Shown piece after piece: positions 9,824-22,247 of a DNA stretch of 64,000 bases; positions within the stretch are counted from its first letter, which is position 1, and every line of letters starts with the position of its first letter. This stretch comes from Catellatospora sp. KI3 (GTDB lineage Bacteria; Actinomycetota; Actinomycetes; Mycobacteriales; Micromonosporaceae). The stretch covers positions 1-64,000 of the forward strand of contig NZ_JASAMB010000017.1 in NCBI RefSeq assembly GCF_029948125.1. The letters run 5' to 3'. Both the position numbers and the translations under genes were made by a program. The notes beneath the pieces were generated by a model. That model was given only the letters and a program-made list of their open reading frames with translations, searched no databases and was not told the origin of the DNA.

Positions 9824-10569
9824 CCTCTTTCTCCACAGCTCTCCGCAGCCAGCTCGAACGCCCCGCCCGGCACACCGCCGCGCGGGGCGTTCGCATCGGT
9901 GGACCAGGGCTGTCGTACCCCCGGGTAAGGATGTTTCCCCACCCGTTGTGCACAGGCTGGGGATGATCGCGGGGCCATCGAGACCTGTCGAACCACTGCC
10001 TCGTTGTCCACAGCGACGGTGGAAAACCCCGTGGATAACCCGGTGGATTTCTTGTGGACGGGCTGTGGACGCATGTGGACGAAGAACGGCCAAAAAATCT
10101 TGCTGTGGAAAGGGTGTGGACGGGCTGTGGACGCAGGGCCATGATCCGTGGACAGCGGCGCAAGATCGGTGGATATCGCTGTGGAGGACGTACGGCCCCG
10201 GTGTCCACAGATTGGGGAGAAACCCTGGGGATTGACGGTGGATAACCTGTGGACGCCGGTGGACAACCGGTGGACGAAGCCGGGCCTGTGGAGAAACCGG
10301 CCGGTTATCCACGCGCTGTCCACCGCCCCTCCACAGGCCCACAAGTGCCCTGAGCTGCGAAGACAGGCGTAATCCACAGTTTCCACAGCACCGATGATGA
10401 AGACGTCAGTTATCTCTAAGAGAGAAAACAAACAATCACCGGGGAGCGGGCAGGTGTGGATGCCGTACGGCCTCACTGTGCACAGGGGTCCCCGAGAAGA
10501 GATCGCCCGCAGGGTCCTAAGGTTTTACCGGTCAGCAAGGCAGCATCAACGTGACCATGGAGGCTGAAG
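9824..10569. other. oriC: Replication origin oriC
   Basis: The 746-bp dnaA-dnaN gap is crowded with DnaA boxes. On the plus strand: 9946-9954 (TTGTGCACA), 10004-10012 (TTGTCCACA), 10201-10209 (GTGTCCACA) and 10305-10313 (TTATCCACG). On the minus strand there are GTGGATAA cores at 10031 and 10239, and a run of TGTGGACN at 10053, 10064, 10074, 10115, 10126 and 10248. Further weak copies fill the spaces. Position between dnaA and dnaN and the box density identify the chromosomal origin. Confidence 0.95.
10407..10440. promoter_or_regulatory. AT-rich candidate unwinding element in oriC
   Basis: This stretch, centred on TTATCTCTAAGAGAG and followed by AAAACAAACAATC, is the most AT-rich part of the origin. 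It lies at the dnaN-proximal end of the box cluster, where a duplex unwinding element could be. It could instead be part of the dnaN promoter. Confidence 0.45.
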
Positions 10570-11718
10570 ATGAAGTTCCGAGTGGAGCGTGATGCGCTCG
10601 CCGACGCCGTGGCCTGGACGGCCAAGAGCCTGCCCAGCCGCCCGTCGGTGCCGGTGCTCGCCGGAGTGATGCTGCGCGTGGCCGACGGCCGCCTGCACGT
10701 CTCGGGCTTCGACTACGAGGTCTCCAACCAGGTGGACGTCGAGGTCCAGGCCGACGCGGACGGGGCCACGCTGGTCTCCGGCCGCCTGCTCGCCGAGATC
10801 ACCAAGGCGCTGCCGGCCAAGCCGGTCGAGATCGCCGCCGTCGGCGCGCACCTGGAGCTGGTCTGCGGCAGCGCCCGGTTCACCCTGCCGACGATGCCGG
10901 TCGAGGACTACCCGACCCTGCCGGAGCTGCCCGCCAGCGCCGGTCGCGTGGACGCGGCCGTGTTCGCCTCGGCGGTGGCGCAGGTCGCCATCGCGGCCGG
11001 GCGCGACGAGACGCTGCCGATGATGACCGGCGTGCGGCTGGAGCTGACCGGGGACTCCCTGGCCCTGCTCGCCACCGACCGGTACCGGCTGGCCATCCGG
11101 GAGATCACCTGGACCCCGGACGACGACTCCATCAGCGTCAACGCCCTGGTGCCCGCGCGCACCCTGGCCGACACGGCCAAGACCCTCGGCCCGACCGGCG
11201 GCGACGTGACCATCGCCCTCGCCGGCGGCGGCGCCGGTGAGGGCATGATCGGTTTCGTGGGCGGCGCCAAGGTCGGCGGCACCCGGCGCACCACCAGCCG
11301 CCTGCTCGACGGGCAGTCGTACCCGCCGGTGCGGTCGCTGTTCGCGCCCAGCTACGCCTCCGAGGCCCGGGTGGCCGTCTCGTCGCTGGTCGAGGTCGTC
11401 AAGCGCGTCTCGCTCGTCGCCGAGAAAGCGACTCCGGTGCGGCTGAGCTTCAGTGAGGATGGTCTCGTGGTCGAGGCCGGCGGCACCGAGGAGGCCCGGG
11501 CGAGCGAGGCGATGGACGCCACGTTCACCGGCGAGGCGATGACGATCGCGTTCAACCCGCAGTACCTCATCGAGGGGCTGGCGGCGCTGGGCGCGCCGAC
11601 CGCCGTGTTCTCGTTCAACGACCCCTTCAAGCCGGCCGTGATCACCCCCGCCGACGCCGAGGGCGCGGCCATCCCGGGCTTCCGCTACCTGATCATGCCG
11701 ATCCGGGTCGGCCGCTGA
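10570..11718 (+). CDS. dnaN: DNA polymerase III sliding clamp beta subunit
   Basis: 382-residue processivity clamp; three similar domains form a ring around DNA as a dimer. Family segments visible are RFTLPTMPVEDYPTLPELP, RLAIREITW and the C-terminal YLIMPIRVGR. The ATG at 10570 has GGAGG 6 bases upstream. It follows oriC and is transcribed with the replication fork. Confidence 0.97.
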   Translation: MKFRVERDALADAVAWTAKSLPSRPSVPVLAGVMLRVADGRLHVSGFDYEVSNQVDVEVQADADGATLVSGRLLAEITKALPAKPVEIAAVGAHLELVCGSARFTLPTMPVEDYPTLPELPASAGRVDAAVFASAVAQVAIAAGRDETLPMMTGVRLELTGDSLALLATDRYRLAIREITWTPDDDSISVNALVPARTLADTAKTLGPTGGDVTIALAGGGAGEGMIGFVGGAKVGGTRRTTSRLLDGQSYPPVRSLFAPSYASEARVAVSSLVEVVKRVSLVAEKATPVRLSFSEDGLVVEAGGTEEARASEAMDATFTGEAMTIAFNPQYLIEGLAALGAPTAVFSFNDPFKPAVITPADAEGAAIPGFRYLIMPIRVGR

Positions 11719-11774
11719 CCCAGACGGGTAGCACCAGGGCACCAACACAGCACAACCGCACCAAGGGGGAAGAC

Positions 11775-12665
11775 ATGCAGCTCGGACTGGTCGGACTGGG
11801 TCGGATGGGCGGCAACATGCGGGACCGCCTCACCGAGGCCGGTCACGACGTCGTCGGGTACGACCACAACCCGCAGATCTCGGACGCCGAAAGCCTGGCC
11901 GACCTCGTCGCCAAGCTCGACGCCCCGCGCGCGGTGTGGGTGATGGTGCCCGTCGCGGTCACCGAGCCGGTGATCGACGAGCTGGCGGGGCTGCTCAGCC
12001 CCGGCGACGTCATCATCGACGGCGGCAACTCGCGGTTCAGCTCTGACGGCCCCCGCGCCGAGCGGCTGTCGCCCAAGGGCATCGGCTACGTCGACGTCGG
12101 CGTCTCCGGCGGCGTCTGGGGCAAGGAGTACGGCTACGGTCTGATGGCCGGCGGCTCCGACGAGCACATCGCCCGGCTGATGCCGGTCTTCGAGGCGCTC
12201 AAGCCCGCGGGCGAGTTCGGCTTCGTGCACGCGGGCCCGGTCGGCGCCGGCCACTACGCCAAGATGGTCCACAACGGCATCGAGTACGGCCTGATGCACG
12301 CCTACGCCGAGGGCTACGAGCTGCTGGAGGCGTCCGAGCTCGTCACCAACGTGCCCGGCGTCTTCAAGTCGTGGCGCGAGGGCACCGTGGTCAAGTCGTG
12401 GCTGCTCGACCTCATGGACGCCGCGCTGGAGGCCGACCCGCACCTGGACAAGATCAAGGGCTGGGCCGACGACACCGGCGAGGGCCGCTGGACCGTCGAG
12501 GAGGCGATCCGCCTCGCCGTGCCGCTGCACGTGATCTCGGCGGCGCTGTTCACCCGGTTCGAGTCCCGCCAGGACGACTCGCCCGCGATGAAGGCGATCG
12601 CCGCGCTGCGCAACCAGTTCGGCGGGCACGCTGTGCGCGCCGTCGACACCAAGCCCGCCGGCTGA
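11775..12665 (+). CDS. gnd: 6-phosphogluconate dehydrogenase, decarboxylating (short type)
   Basis: 296-residue oxidoreductase of the short (about 300 residue) class that converts 6-phosphogluconate to ribulose 5-phosphate. The N-terminal dinucleotide fold starts [13 protein letters not shown]; the substrate motif [10 protein letters not shown] and the catalytic-site segment [19 protein letters not shown] are clear. The short class is often NAD-preferring, which cannot be decided here. The gene between dnaN and recF is standard in actinobacteria; it is followed by recF after 7 bp. Confidence 0.95.
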   Translation: MQLGLVGLGRMGGNMRDRLTEAGHDVVGYDHNPQISDAESLADLVAKLDAPRAVWVMVPVAVTEPVIDELAGLLSPGDVIIDGGNSRFSSDGPRAERLSPKGIGYVDVGVSGGVWGKEYGYGLMAGGSDEHIARLMPVFEALKPAGEFGFVHAGPVGAGHYAKMVHNGIEYGLMHAYAEGYELLEASELVTNVPGVFKSWREGTVVKSWLLDLMDAALEADPHLDKIKGWADDTGEGRWTVEEAIRLAVPLHVISAALFTRFESRQDDSPAMKAIAALRNQFGGHAVRAVDTKPAG

Positions 12666-12672
12666 GTCTGGC

Positions 12673-13776
12673 GTGTACGTCCGCAGGCTCGAACTCGTCG
12701 ACGTCCGCTCGTACGCGCGGGTGGGCGTCGACCTCGAGCCCGGACCGAACGTGCTGATCGGCCCGAACGGGGTCGGCAAGACCAACCTCGTCGAGGCGAT
12801 GGGCTACGTCGCCACCCTGGCCAGCCACCGCGTCTCCACCGACGCGCCGCTGGTCCGGGTCGGCGCGAGCACCGGCGTGATCCGGTGCGCGATCGTGCAC
12901 GAGCAGCGCGAGCTGCTGGTGGAGCTGGAGATCGTCCCCGGCCGGGCCAACCGTGCCCGGCTGGGCCGCTCCCCGGCGCGCCGCCCCCGCGACATCCTCG
13001 GCGCGCTGCGGCTGGTGCTGTTCGCCCCCGAGGACCTGTCCCTGGTGCGCGGCGACCCGGACCAGCGCCGCCGCTACCTCGACGACCTGCTGACGGCCCG
13101 GCAGCCCCGGTTCGCCGCGGTGCGGGCCGACTACGAGCGGGTGCTCAAGCAGCGCAACGCCCTGCTGCGCACCGCGTACCTGACGCGCAAGGTGACCCGG
13201 CAGGGCGGCGACCTGAGCACCCTGGAGGTGTGGGACACCCACCTCGCCGAGCACGGGGCGCAGCTGCTGCGGGCCCGGCTTGCCCTGGTCGAGCAGCTCT
13301 CGCCGTACCTGGAGGACGCCTACCAGCAGGTGAGCGCCGGGACGGGCAAGGCGGTGGCCGAGTACCGCGGGTCGGTGGCCGAGCCGACTGCGGAGGCGAT
13401 CCTGGCGGCGCTGGCCGAGGTGCGCGCCGACGAGGTGGCCCGGGGCACGACACTGGCCGGGCCGCACCGCGACGACCTGGTGCTGCGCCTGGGCGACCTG
13501 CCGGTGAAGGGCTACGCCAGCCACGGCGAGTCCTGGTCGTACGCGCTGGCGCTGCGGCTGGCCGGGTACAGCCTGCTGCGGGCGGACGGGATCGAGCCGG
13601 TGCTGGTGCTCGACGACGTCTTCGCGGAGCTGGACACGGGGCGCCGGGAGCGGCTGGCCGGGCTGATCGCCGACGCGGCCCAGGTGATCGTGACCTGTGC
13701 CGTGGAGGCTGATGTGCCCGCGTCGCTGCGCGGGGCAAGATTCCGGGTGGAGCCGGGGGAGGTGGCGCGTGTCTGA
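12673..13776 (+). CDS. recF: DNA replication and repair protein RecF
   Basis: 367-residue SMC-like ATPase that helps load RecA at gaps. The start [17 protein letters not shown] is typical; Walker [10 protein letters not shown] is at about 34-42, the signature region and Walker [14 protein letters not shown] near the C-terminus. The start is GTG at 12673. Its last 8 bases overlap the following DciA gene, so the two are translated together. Confidence 0.96.
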   Translation: MYVRRLELVDVRSYARVGVDLEPGPNVLIGPNGVGKTNLVEAMGYVATLASHRVSTDAPLVRVGASTGVIRCAIVHEQRELLVELEIVPGRANRARLGRSPARRPRDILGALRLVLFAPEDLSLVRGDPDQRRRYLDDLLTARQPRFAAVRADYERVLKQRNALLRTAYLTRKVTRQGGDLSTLEVWDTHLAEHGAQLLRARLALVEQLSPYLEDAYQQVSAGTGKAVAEYRGSVAEPTAEAILAALAEVRADEVARGTTLAGPHRDDLVLRLGDLPVKGYASHGESWSYALALRLAGYSLLRADGIEPVLVLDDVFAELDTGRRERLAGLIADAAQVIVTCAVEADVPASLRGARFRVEPGEVARV

Positions 13777-14296
13777 GTCCGTACCGACGCCGAAGCCGGA
13801 GTCGAACGGCCCGCAGCTGGCCCGGGCCGCGCTCGACGCGGCGCTCAAGAAGCGCGCCGCCCGCATCGAGGCGGCGGCCGCGCAGACCGACACCAACCGG
13901 CGCTACCGTCCGCGCGGCTACTCCGGCCCTGGGCCGGACCCGCGCGACCCGGCCAAGCTCGGCGACGTGCTGGCCAAGCTGATGAAGCAGCGGGGCTGGC
14001 AGCGGCCCACCGCCGAGGCGACCGTCTTCGGGGAGTGGGAGAAGGTCGTCGGCCCGGACATCGCCGCGCACAGCCGCCCGGTGAAGCTGGAGAACGGCGA
14101 GCTGACCGTCGAGGCCGAGTCGACCGCCTGGGCCACCCAGCTGCGGCTGCTGGCGCGCACCATCCTGGGCCGGATCGCCGGGGTGGTCGGCCACAACGTC
14201 GTCACCAAGCTGCACATCCACGGCCCGGCCGCGCCCTCGTGGTCGCACGGCCGCAAGCGGGTGCGCGGCTCCGGCCCCGGCGACACCTACGGCTGA
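13769..14296 (+). CDS. dciA: DUF721/DciA family protein
   Basis: 175 residues. The C-terminal half carries the DUF721 fold ([25 protein letters not shown], then the TQLRLL helix). DUF721 proteins include DciA, which works with the replicative helicase DnaB in bacteria lacking DnaC; in actinobacteria the gene stands next to recF as here. The N-terminal 45 residues are basic and probably disordered. The start is GTG at 13769 (GGTG 4 bases upstream), 8 bp inside recF. A longer frame exists but overlaps recF much more. Confidence 0.9.
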   Translation: MSESVPTPKPESNGPQLARAALDAALKKRAARIEAAAAQTDTNRRYRPRGYSGPGPDPRDPAKLGDVLAKLMKQRGWQRPTAEATVFGEWEKVVGPDIAAHSRPVKLENGELTVEAESTAWATQLRLLARTILGRIAGVVGHNVVTKLHIHGPAAPSWSHGRKRVRGSGPGDTYG

Positions 14297-14333
14297 GCGG
14301 GAACCCGGCGGCCGACCCGGCTGTCTGAGTGCC

Positions 14334-14858
14334 ATGCGGAAACTGTGGGCGACTCTGGCCGTCGTGCTGTCGACGGCATCTCTACTGGTGCTCGGCCCGA
14401 CCACGACGGCGTGTGCGTGCAGCTGCGCCGAGTCGAAACCGGCCGAGTCCCTGGAATGGGCGGATCTGGCCTTCACCGGGGTGGTGGTGGACACCGACCG
14501 TCCGCTCCTGAACGGCGGCTCCGGCGACCTCACCGCCACCCTCAAGGTCGAGTCGGTGGTCAAGGGCCAGGCCGTGGGCGAGGTGGAGATCAAGACTGCG
14601 GTGGAGGGGCCGAGCTGCGGCTTCGACTTCGTCGAGGGCAACCGCTACTTCGTCTACAGCCGCGAGGGCCGGACGGACCTGTGCATCGGCAACAAGTCGC
14701 TCGGCGCGGCACCTGAGGTGCCGGTCAACGGCGACCTGTCGTACGGCGTACTGGTCGCCACCGGCGCCGCCGTCGTCATCGTGGCCCTGGGCGGCTGGCT
14801 CCTGCTGCGCCGCCGCCGCCCGGGCGCGCAGGCCGGGCCCGGCGACGAGCAGTCCTGA
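14334..14858 (+). CDS. Secreted, membrane-anchored TIMP/NTR-like protein
   Basis: 174 residues. It has an N-terminal signal peptide (MRKLWATLAVVLSTASLLVLG), then CACSCAES directly after the likely cleavage site. A beta-rich domain with VFTGVVVDT, VKGQAVGEVEIKT and two more cysteines (GPSCGFDF, TDLCIGN) follows, then a C-terminal transmembrane helix (about 140-160) and an RRRRP stop. A Cys-x-Cys N-terminus with an OB-like fold is typical of TIMP/netrin-related domains. I infer an extracellular, membrane-tethered domain; ligand unknown. It converges with the next gene, with a shared terminator. Confidence 0.7.
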   Translation: MRKLWATLAVVLSTASLLVLGPTTTACACSCAESKPAESLEWADLAFTGVVVDTDRPLLNGGSGDLTATLKVESVVKGQAVGEVEIKTAVEGPSCGFDFVEGNRYFVYSREGRTDLCIGNKSLGAAPEVPVNGDLSYGVLVATGAAVVIVALGGWLLLRRRRPGAQAGPGDEQS

Positions 14859-14873
14859 TACTCCGGATCTGAT

Positions 14874-14901
14874 CCCGTGCCCCGTCGACGCGGGGCACGG
14901 G
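14874..14901. terminator. Bidirectional terminator hairpin
   Basis: Perfect 11-bp stem (CCCGTGCCCCG) with a 6-base loop between two convergent genes. There is no clear T-run on either side. Confidence 0.75.
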
Positions 14902-14905
14902 TGGA

Positions 14906-15460
14906 TCAACTTTCGGCGTAGACCGCGAAGCCGCGGTCGGCGCAGCGGCGGTAGAAGTGGGCGAGCACGCCGAACTCCGAGAGCGGGAAGCTCCACTGCG
15001 GGTCGCCGTCGGTCTCCTCGCGCAGCGCGTCCAGGCGCTGCTCGAGCCAGCGCAGCTGCTGCTCGGGCAGGCGCGAGTCGGACAGGGCGGCCCGCAGCAC
15101 GGCGGCGACGCTGTCGAAGGTGACGGTCTCGCCGTGGGGCCGGTGGCCAGCCACGAACTTCTCCAGCCCGCCGGCGATCCAGGCGCACCCGTCCGGGTCG
15201 ATGACCGGGTCCTCGTCCTCCTCGGCGGCCTCGGTGGCGTAGAGCACACCCTTGAGGCCGAGCAGCAGGTCGATCACCTCGGTGTAGGCCGTCGCCCGCA
15301 CCGTGCCGGTGCGGGCGATGTGCCCGGCCAGCGCCGCCGTCGGCGCCGCCGTGGACGGCTGCTCGGCCAGCTCGGCGAAGTCGACGAATTCCGCGGGTGC
15401 GACCGGGTCGTAGAAGCGCCCGGTGCGTGGCCACTGCACGGCGACGTTGTCCAGCCCCAT
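14906..15460 (-). CDS. Conserved hypothetical protein
   Basis: 184 residues, acidic, soluble. It starts MGLDNVAVQWPRTGRFYDPVAP and ends with an HFYRRCADRGFAVYAES segment. I do not recognise a characterised family. The start ATG at 15460 has AGAGG 5 bases upstream; the frame continues to 15529 without a ribosome binding site. It is divergent from gyrB with a 500-bp gap. Confidence 0.75.
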   Translation of the reverse strand: MGLDNVAVQWPRTGRFYDPVAPAEFVDFAELAEQPSTAAPTAALAGHIARTGTVRATAYTEVIDLLLGLKGVLYATEAAEEDEDPVIDPDGCAWIAGGLEKFVAGHRPHGETVTFDSVAAVLRAALSDSRLPEQQLRWLEQRLDALREETDGDPQWSFPLSEFGVLAHFYRRCADRGFAVYAES

Positions 15461-17911
<2,451 letters not shown>

Positions 17912-17921
17912 TACGCCGTAT

Positions 17922-17986
17922 GCCGTCCTGTGGGTAAACAGCACGTTTATCCACAGGACGGCCCCTGATCCACAGCGTTATCCACA
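17922..17986. promoter_or_regulatory. 18-bp dyad and DnaA boxes between gyrB and gyrA
   Basis: A hairpin with an 18-bp stem (17922-17939 and 17945-17962, one G-U pair, 5-base loop AGCAC) lies 11 bp after gyrB. Its arms contain a perfect DnaA box TTATCCACA (17947-17955) and the mirror copy TTACCCACA (minus, 17930-17938). Further boxes follow at 17966-17974 (TGATCCACA) and 17978-17986 (TTATCCACA). It may end gyrB transcripts, bind DnaA, or both. Confidence 0.75.
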
Positions 17987-18023
17987 GCTTCTCAGCTATA
18001 GACGTGGGAAAGAGTTTTAAACA

Positions 18024-20528
18024 GTGAGCGAGACTCCCGACCCAAGGCCGGAAGAGGACTTCGGCGTCCACGGGCGCATCGAGCCCGTCGGGCTCGAGGT
18101 GGAGATGCAGCGGTCGTACCTCGACTACGCGATGAGCGTCATCGTCGGCCGCGCCCTGCCGGACGTGCGCGACGGCCTCAAGCCCGTGCACCGCAAGATC
18201 CTCTACGCGATGTACGACGGCGGCTTCCGCCCCGACCGCGGCTACTTCAAGTGCGCCCGCGTCGTCGGCGAGGTGATGGGCAACTACCACCCGCACGGCG
18301 ACACCGCGATCTACGACTCGCTGGTCCGCATGGCCCAGCCCTGGTCGCTGCGCTACCCGCTGATCGACGGCAACGGCAACTTCGGCTCGCCGGGCAACGA
18401 CCCCGCCGCGGCCATGCGGTACACCGAGTGCCGCCTGTTCCCGCTCGCGATGGAGCTGCTGCGCGACATCGACGAGGACACGGTCGAGTTCGTCCCGAAC
18501 TACGACGGCCGCAACCAGGAGCCGACGATCCTGCCGTCGCGCTTCCCGAACCTACTGGTCAACGGCTCCGAGGGCATCGCCGTCGGGATGGCCACGAAGA
18601 TCCCGCCGCACAACCTGCGCGAGATCGCCAAGGCCGTGCAGTGGTGCCTGGAGAACCCGGAGGCCGACGAGGCGACCGTCCTGGACGAGGCCATCCGCAT
18701 CGTCAAGGGCCCGGACTTCCCGACCCGCGGCCTGATCGTGGGCACCTCCGCGATCGAGGAGGCCTACCGCACCGGCCGCGGCTCCATCCGCATGCGCGCC
18801 GTGGTGGAGGTCGAGGAGGACAAGAAGGGCCGTGCCTGCCTGGTCGTCACCGAGCTGCCCTACCAGGTCAACCCGGACAACCTCGCCGAGCGCGTCGCCG
18901 ACCTGGTCAAGGAGGGCAAGCTCGGCGGCATCGCCGACATCCGCGACGAGTCCTCGGGCCGTACGGGCATGCGGCTGGTGCTCGTGCTCAAGCGCGACGC
19001 CGTCGCCAAGGTGGTGCTGAACAACCTCTACAAGCACACCCAGCTGCAGGAGACCTTCGGCGCCAACATGCTGGCCCTGGTCGACGGCGTGCCGCGCACG
19101 CTGAACCTGGCCCAGTTCCTGCTGCACTACGTCACGCACCAGATCGAGGTCATCCAGCGCCGGACCGCGTACCGCCTGCGCAAGGCCGAGGAGCGGGCCC
19201 ACATCCTGCGCGGTCTGGTCAAGGCGCTGGACATGCTGGACGAGGTCATCGCCCTCATCCGCCGCGCGCCGAGCGCGGAGGAGTCCAAGACCGGCCTCAT
19301 GCAGCTGCTCGACGTCGACGAGATCCAGGCGACCGCGATCCTCGACATGCAGCTGCGCCGCCTGGCCGCGCTGGAGCGTCAGAAGATCATCGACGAGCTC
19401 GCCAAGATCGAGCTCGAGATCGCCGACCTCAAGGACATCCTGGCCAAGCCGGAGCGCCAGCGCCGCATCATCTCCGAGGAGCTCGGCGACGTCGTGGCCA
19501 AGTGGGGCGACGAGCGCCGGACGAAGATCATCCCGTTCGACGGCGAGGTCTCCATGGAGGACCTCATCGCCCGCGAGGACGTCGTCGTCACCATCACCCG
19601 AACCGGGTACGCCAAACGGACAAAGGTTGACCTCTACCGTTCGCAGAAGCGCGGCGGCAAGGGCGTCTCCGGGGCGACGCTGCGGCAGGACGACATCGTC
19701 AGCCACTTCTTCGTCTGCTCCACGCACGACTGGATCCTGTTCTTCACGAACAAGGGCCGGGTCTACCGCGCCAAGGCGTACGAGTTCCCGGAGGCCTCGC
19801 GCGTGGCCAAGGGCCAGCACGTGGCCAACCTGCTCGCCTTCCAGCCGGACGAGTCGATCGCCCAGGTGATCGAGATCGCCGACTACGAGGTCGCGCCGTA
19901 CCTGGTGCTCGCCACCAAGAACGGCCTGGTCAAGAAGACCGCGCTGGCGGAGTTCGACTCCAACCGCAGCGGGGGCATCATCGCGATCAACCTGCGTGAC
20001 GACGACGAGCTCGTCGGCGCGGCCCTGATCGCGGCCGAGGACGACCTGCTCCTGGTGAGCAAGCAGGCGCAGGCGATCCGGTTCAACGCGACCGACGAGG
20101 CGCTGCGGCCGATGGGCCGGGCCACCTCGGGTGTCATCGGCATGCGCTTCGGCGACGGCGACGAGCTGCTGGCGATGGAGGTGGTCCGCGACGGCATGGA
20201 CGTGCTGGACGTACTCGTGGCCACCAACGGCGGCTACGCCAAGCGCACCCCGATCGACGAGTACCCGGTCCAGGGCCGGGGCGGTAAGGGCGTACTGACC
20301 GCAAAGATCACCGAACGCCGTGGCGGACTGGTGGGTGCGGTCGTTATCAGCCCGGAAGACGAGCTCTTCGCTATCACGAGCAACGGCGGAGTTATCCGAA
20401 CTCCGGTGAAGCCCGTGCGGCGGACGCGCGATCGGAACACAATGGGTGTCAAGCTGATGGACCTCCCAGAAGGCGTAACCCTCGTCGCCATTGCCCGCAA
20501 TGCCGATGAGCCGGACGAACAGGACTAG
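18024..20528 (+). CDS. gyrA: DNA gyrase subunit A
   Basis: 834-residue DNA breakage-reunion subunit of gyrase. The catalytic tyrosine is Tyr133 in AMRYTECRL; the quinolone-resistance region ([22 protein letters not shown]) precedes it. A long coiled-coil and the C-terminal beta-pinwheel follow, with the GyrA-box as QKRGGKG (near 540), needed for DNA wrapping. The start is GTG at 18024 with GGGAAAGAG upstream. The DUF3566 gene begins 3 bp after the stop. Confidence 0.97.
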   Translation: MSETPDPRPEEDFGVHGRIEPVGLEVEMQRSYLDYAMSVIVGRALPDVRDGLKPVHRKILYAMYDGGFRPDRGYFKCARVVGEVMGNYHPHGDTAIYDSLVRMAQPWSLRYPLIDGNGNFGSPGNDPAAAMRYTECRLFPLAMELLRDIDEDTVEFVPNYDGRNQEPTILPSRFPNLLVNGSEGIAVGMATKIPPHNLREIAKAVQWCLENPEADEATVLDEAIRIVKGPDFPTRGLIVGTSAIEEAYRTGRGSIRMRAVVEVEEDKKGRACLVVTELPYQVNPDNLAERVADLVKEGKLGGIADIRDESSGRTGMRLVLVLKRDAVAKVVLNNLYKHTQLQETFGANMLALVDGVPRTLNLAQFLLHYVTHQIEVIQRRTAYRLRKAEERAHILRGLVKALDMLDEVIALIRRAPSAEESKTGLMQLLDVDEIQATAILDMQLRRLAALERQKIIDELAKIELEIADLKDILAKPERQRRIISEELGDVVAKWGDERRTKIIPFDGEVSMEDLIAREDVVVTITRTGYAKRTKVDLYRSQKRGGKGVSGATLRQDDIVSHFFVCSTHDWILFFTNKGRVYRAKAYEFPEASRVAKGQHVANLLAFQPDESIAQVIEIADYEVAPYLVLATKNGLVKKTALAEFDSNRSGGIIAINLRDDDELVGAALIAAEDDLLLVSKQAQAIRFNATDEALRPMGRATSGVIGMRFGDGDELLAMEVVRDGMDVLDVLVATNGGYAKRTPIDEYPVQGRGGKGVLTAKITERRGGLVGAVVISPEDELFAITSNGGVIRTPVKPVRRTRDRNTMGVKLMDLPEGVTLVAIARNADEPDEQD

Positions 20529-20531
20529 TGC

Positions 20532-21272
20532 ATGACGGAGACACAGGCGATGTCGGGTGCCGCGGGGGCACCGGCTAACCCGGTCGAGAAGGACGGCGGC
20601 GAGGCCGGCGCGGCGACCGGCCGGGCGGCCGTGGGCCGCGCGACAGTCCCCGCAGATCAGTCCGAGCCGACCCCGGCCCAGGACCAGGCTGGTAGCAGCG
20701 GTGCTGCCACGTACACGCGACCGGCGGGCATGCCGGTGCCGGAGGGCGAGACCGCCACCAGCGCCGAGAGACCCGCCGCCGCGACCGGTCGGGCGGCAGC
20801 CGGCTCATCGGCGCTGCGCTCGGTGGTCAGCAGCGCCAGCGCGGGCGCCGTACGCGTCACCGAAGCGGTCCGGGCCGCGCGCTCCAGCGCCGGCACGTCC
20901 GCCTCGCGCGGACCGCGCCGGGCCCGGCTGAGCATCAAGCGCATCGACCCGTGGTCGGTGATGAAGTTCTCCTTCGCGGTGTCGTTCGTGCTGCTCGTCG
21001 TCATCGTGGTGGCGACGTCGGTGCTTTACCTCGCGCTGGACGCGATGGGTGTGTTCAACTCGCTGAACGGCACCCTGGCCGACCTGTTCACGTCCAACGG
21101 CGGCGGCGGCGCGTTCCGCATCAGCGCCGGCGGCGTGATCGGCACCTCGGCCATTCTGGGCGCGATCAACGTGGTGCTGTTCACCGCGCTGGCCACCCTG
21201 TCCGCCTTCATCTACAACGTCTGCGCCGACCTGGTCGGCGGCATCGAGATCACGCTGGCCGAGCGGGACTGA
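20532..21272 (+). CDS. DUF3566 transmembrane protein
   Basis: 246 residues. The first 130 are Ala/Pro/Thr-rich and probably disordered. Then the conserved DUF3566 core starts at RIDPWSVMKFSFAVSFVLLVV, with a transmembrane helix, a loop (LALDAMGVFNSLNGTLADLF) and a second membrane helix near the C-terminus (AILGAINVVLFTALATLSAFIYN). The gene follows gyrA in many actinobacteria (Rv0007 position in Mycobacterium). Function unknown. The ATG lies 3 bp after gyrA, so co-transcription is near certain. Confidence 0.9.
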   Translation: MTETQAMSGAAGAPANPVEKDGGEAGAATGRAAVGRATVPADQSEPTPAQDQAGSSGAATYTRPAGMPVPEGETATSAERPAAATGRAAAGSSALRSVVSSASAGAVRVTEAVRAARSSAGTSASRGPRRARLSIKRIDPWSVMKFSFAVSFVLLVVIVVATSVLYLALDAMGVFNSLNGTLADLFTSNGGGGAFRISAGGVIGTSAILGAINVVLFTALATLSAFIYNVCADLVGGIEITLAERD

Positions 21273-21278
21273 CGGTCA

Positions 21279-21305
21279 CCGGGCCGCGGTCGTGCCGCGG
21301 CCCGG
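21279..21305 (+). terminator. Terminator of the gyrase operon
   Basis: Perfect 11-bp stem (CCGGGCCGCGG) with a 5-base loop 7 bp after the DUF3566 stop. Confidence 0.8.
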
Positions 21306-21339
21306 ACGTCGGTACCTGGCCTGGGTGGGTCGAGCTCTG

Positions 21340-21402
21340 AGATCGCGGGTCGCGGTCGTTCCACACGGACTTCGCCGTGGGTACGACCGCAGCCCGCGAT
21401 CT
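21340..21402. repeat. Long hairpin downstream of gyrase operon
   Basis: Arms 21341-21359 and 21383-21401 pair at 17 of 19 positions (AGATCGCGGG.. with ..CCCGCGATCT). A small inner hairpin CACGG/CCGTG sits in the loop. It is followed by TTTGCTG. It could be a second terminator or a mobile palindromic repeat. Confidence 0.75.
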
Positions 21403-21552
21403 TTGCTGTCCCAGCCCACTGCGGCCCGTGCCCGCTCCGGTCGTGCGCTGGGCGAGCCGCGTTCCGCCCCGTCCTCGATCCCGTCGCGCGGTTCGGTCCC
21501 GCTTGGGTCGCGCGCTTCGGTCGCTCGCTGGGCGGGCCGCGCGTGCCCTTCT

Positions 21553-21617
21553 ATATACGTTGGCCTATCCAGTCGAAGATGACCTTGGCGGTTTCCCCGT
21601 CATGGGCCAGCGTTTAT
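21553..21617. repeat. Hairpin repeat family A, copy 3
   Basis: Arms 21553-21567 and 21603-21617 pair at 14 of 15 positions counting G-U. The arm core ACGTTGGCCTA matches the copies at 41344 and 54034 (consensus ACGYTGGCCTAT and its complement). Confidence 0.7.
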
Positions 21618-21868
21618 GGAGTAGGGCCGGTGATCGGTGTCTGCGGTCATGTTCGTGGCTGGCTGTGTGCTGGACGGCTGGATATCGCCCGGAAACGGCG
21701 ATCTTCTGGCGCCAGACCCCGCTTGATCGTTGGTTTGTGTCGCCTGAGGCAGTTGAACGGCACATCGCGACCCGAAAAGCCGATCATCGAGGCGACCGCG
21801 GGCTCGGCGCGGTCCAGTGGCGCCCAGGTCTGCCTCCTCGACGTCACCTCGGCCCAGCGGCAGGATGC

Positions 21869-21992
21869 TGCGGCGGGCCAGGTCTCTGCGGCGGGCCGGG
21901 TCCTGCGGCGGGTCAAGGTCCTGCAGCAGGTCAAGGTCCTGCAGCAGGTCAAGGTCCTGCAGCGGGTCAGGGTCCGTAGCGGGCCAGGTTCC
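21869..21992. repeat. 18-bp tandem repeat, about seven copies
   Basis: Units of 17-18 bp related to TGCAGCAGGTCAAGGTCC. The central three or four are nearly identical and the outer ones diverge. There are no unique spacers, so it is not a CRISPR array. It lies in a non-coding region; on the minus strand it would read as repeated DLLQDL. Confidence 0.85.
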
Positions 21993-22203
21993 AGTTGGGG
22001 TCGATGGCAGCCGGGTCGGGCGGGTGACCTCGTGTCGCCGAGGTCGCCACTCGGTGGCATGGCCGCCGCGAGGGTGGCAGTGGCTCAGGCGCGCGGGCGG
22101 CGTCCTCGGGACTCGTTTGGTGATCTTGGCAGGTGGTGTGGCCTGCTGGGTGGCTGTGGGATGGGCTTGGCGGGCGGCGCGACGCGCGGAGGGGGATACC
22201 GGT

Positions 22204-22233
22204 TTGGAAGAGGCCGGATCAGTGCGGTAAGGT
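22204..22233 (+). promoter_or_regulatory. Promoter of tRNA-Ile
   Basis: TTGGAA (22204-22209), 18-bp spacer, TAAGGT (22228-22233), ending 14 bp before the mature tRNA-Ile. Confidence 0.65.
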
Positions 22234-22247
22234 TCGTTGTCGCGCAC

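Larger units (their letters stand above)
21273..22247. other. 975-bp non-coding region before tRNA-Ile
   Basis: No credible gene. It holds the gyrase terminator, a long hairpin (21340-21402), a copy of hairpin family A (21553-21617), an 18-bp tandem repeat (21869-21992) and the tRNA promoter. An imperfect direct repeat with core CGCTGGGCGRGCCGCG occurs near 21447 and 21529. The ORF on the minus strand running through this region reads through the tRNA, so I do not call it. Confidence 0.6.

Noticed and set aside
21869..21992. CRISPR array
   Set aside because: The repeats are directly joined with no unique spacers and no cas genes are present in the window.
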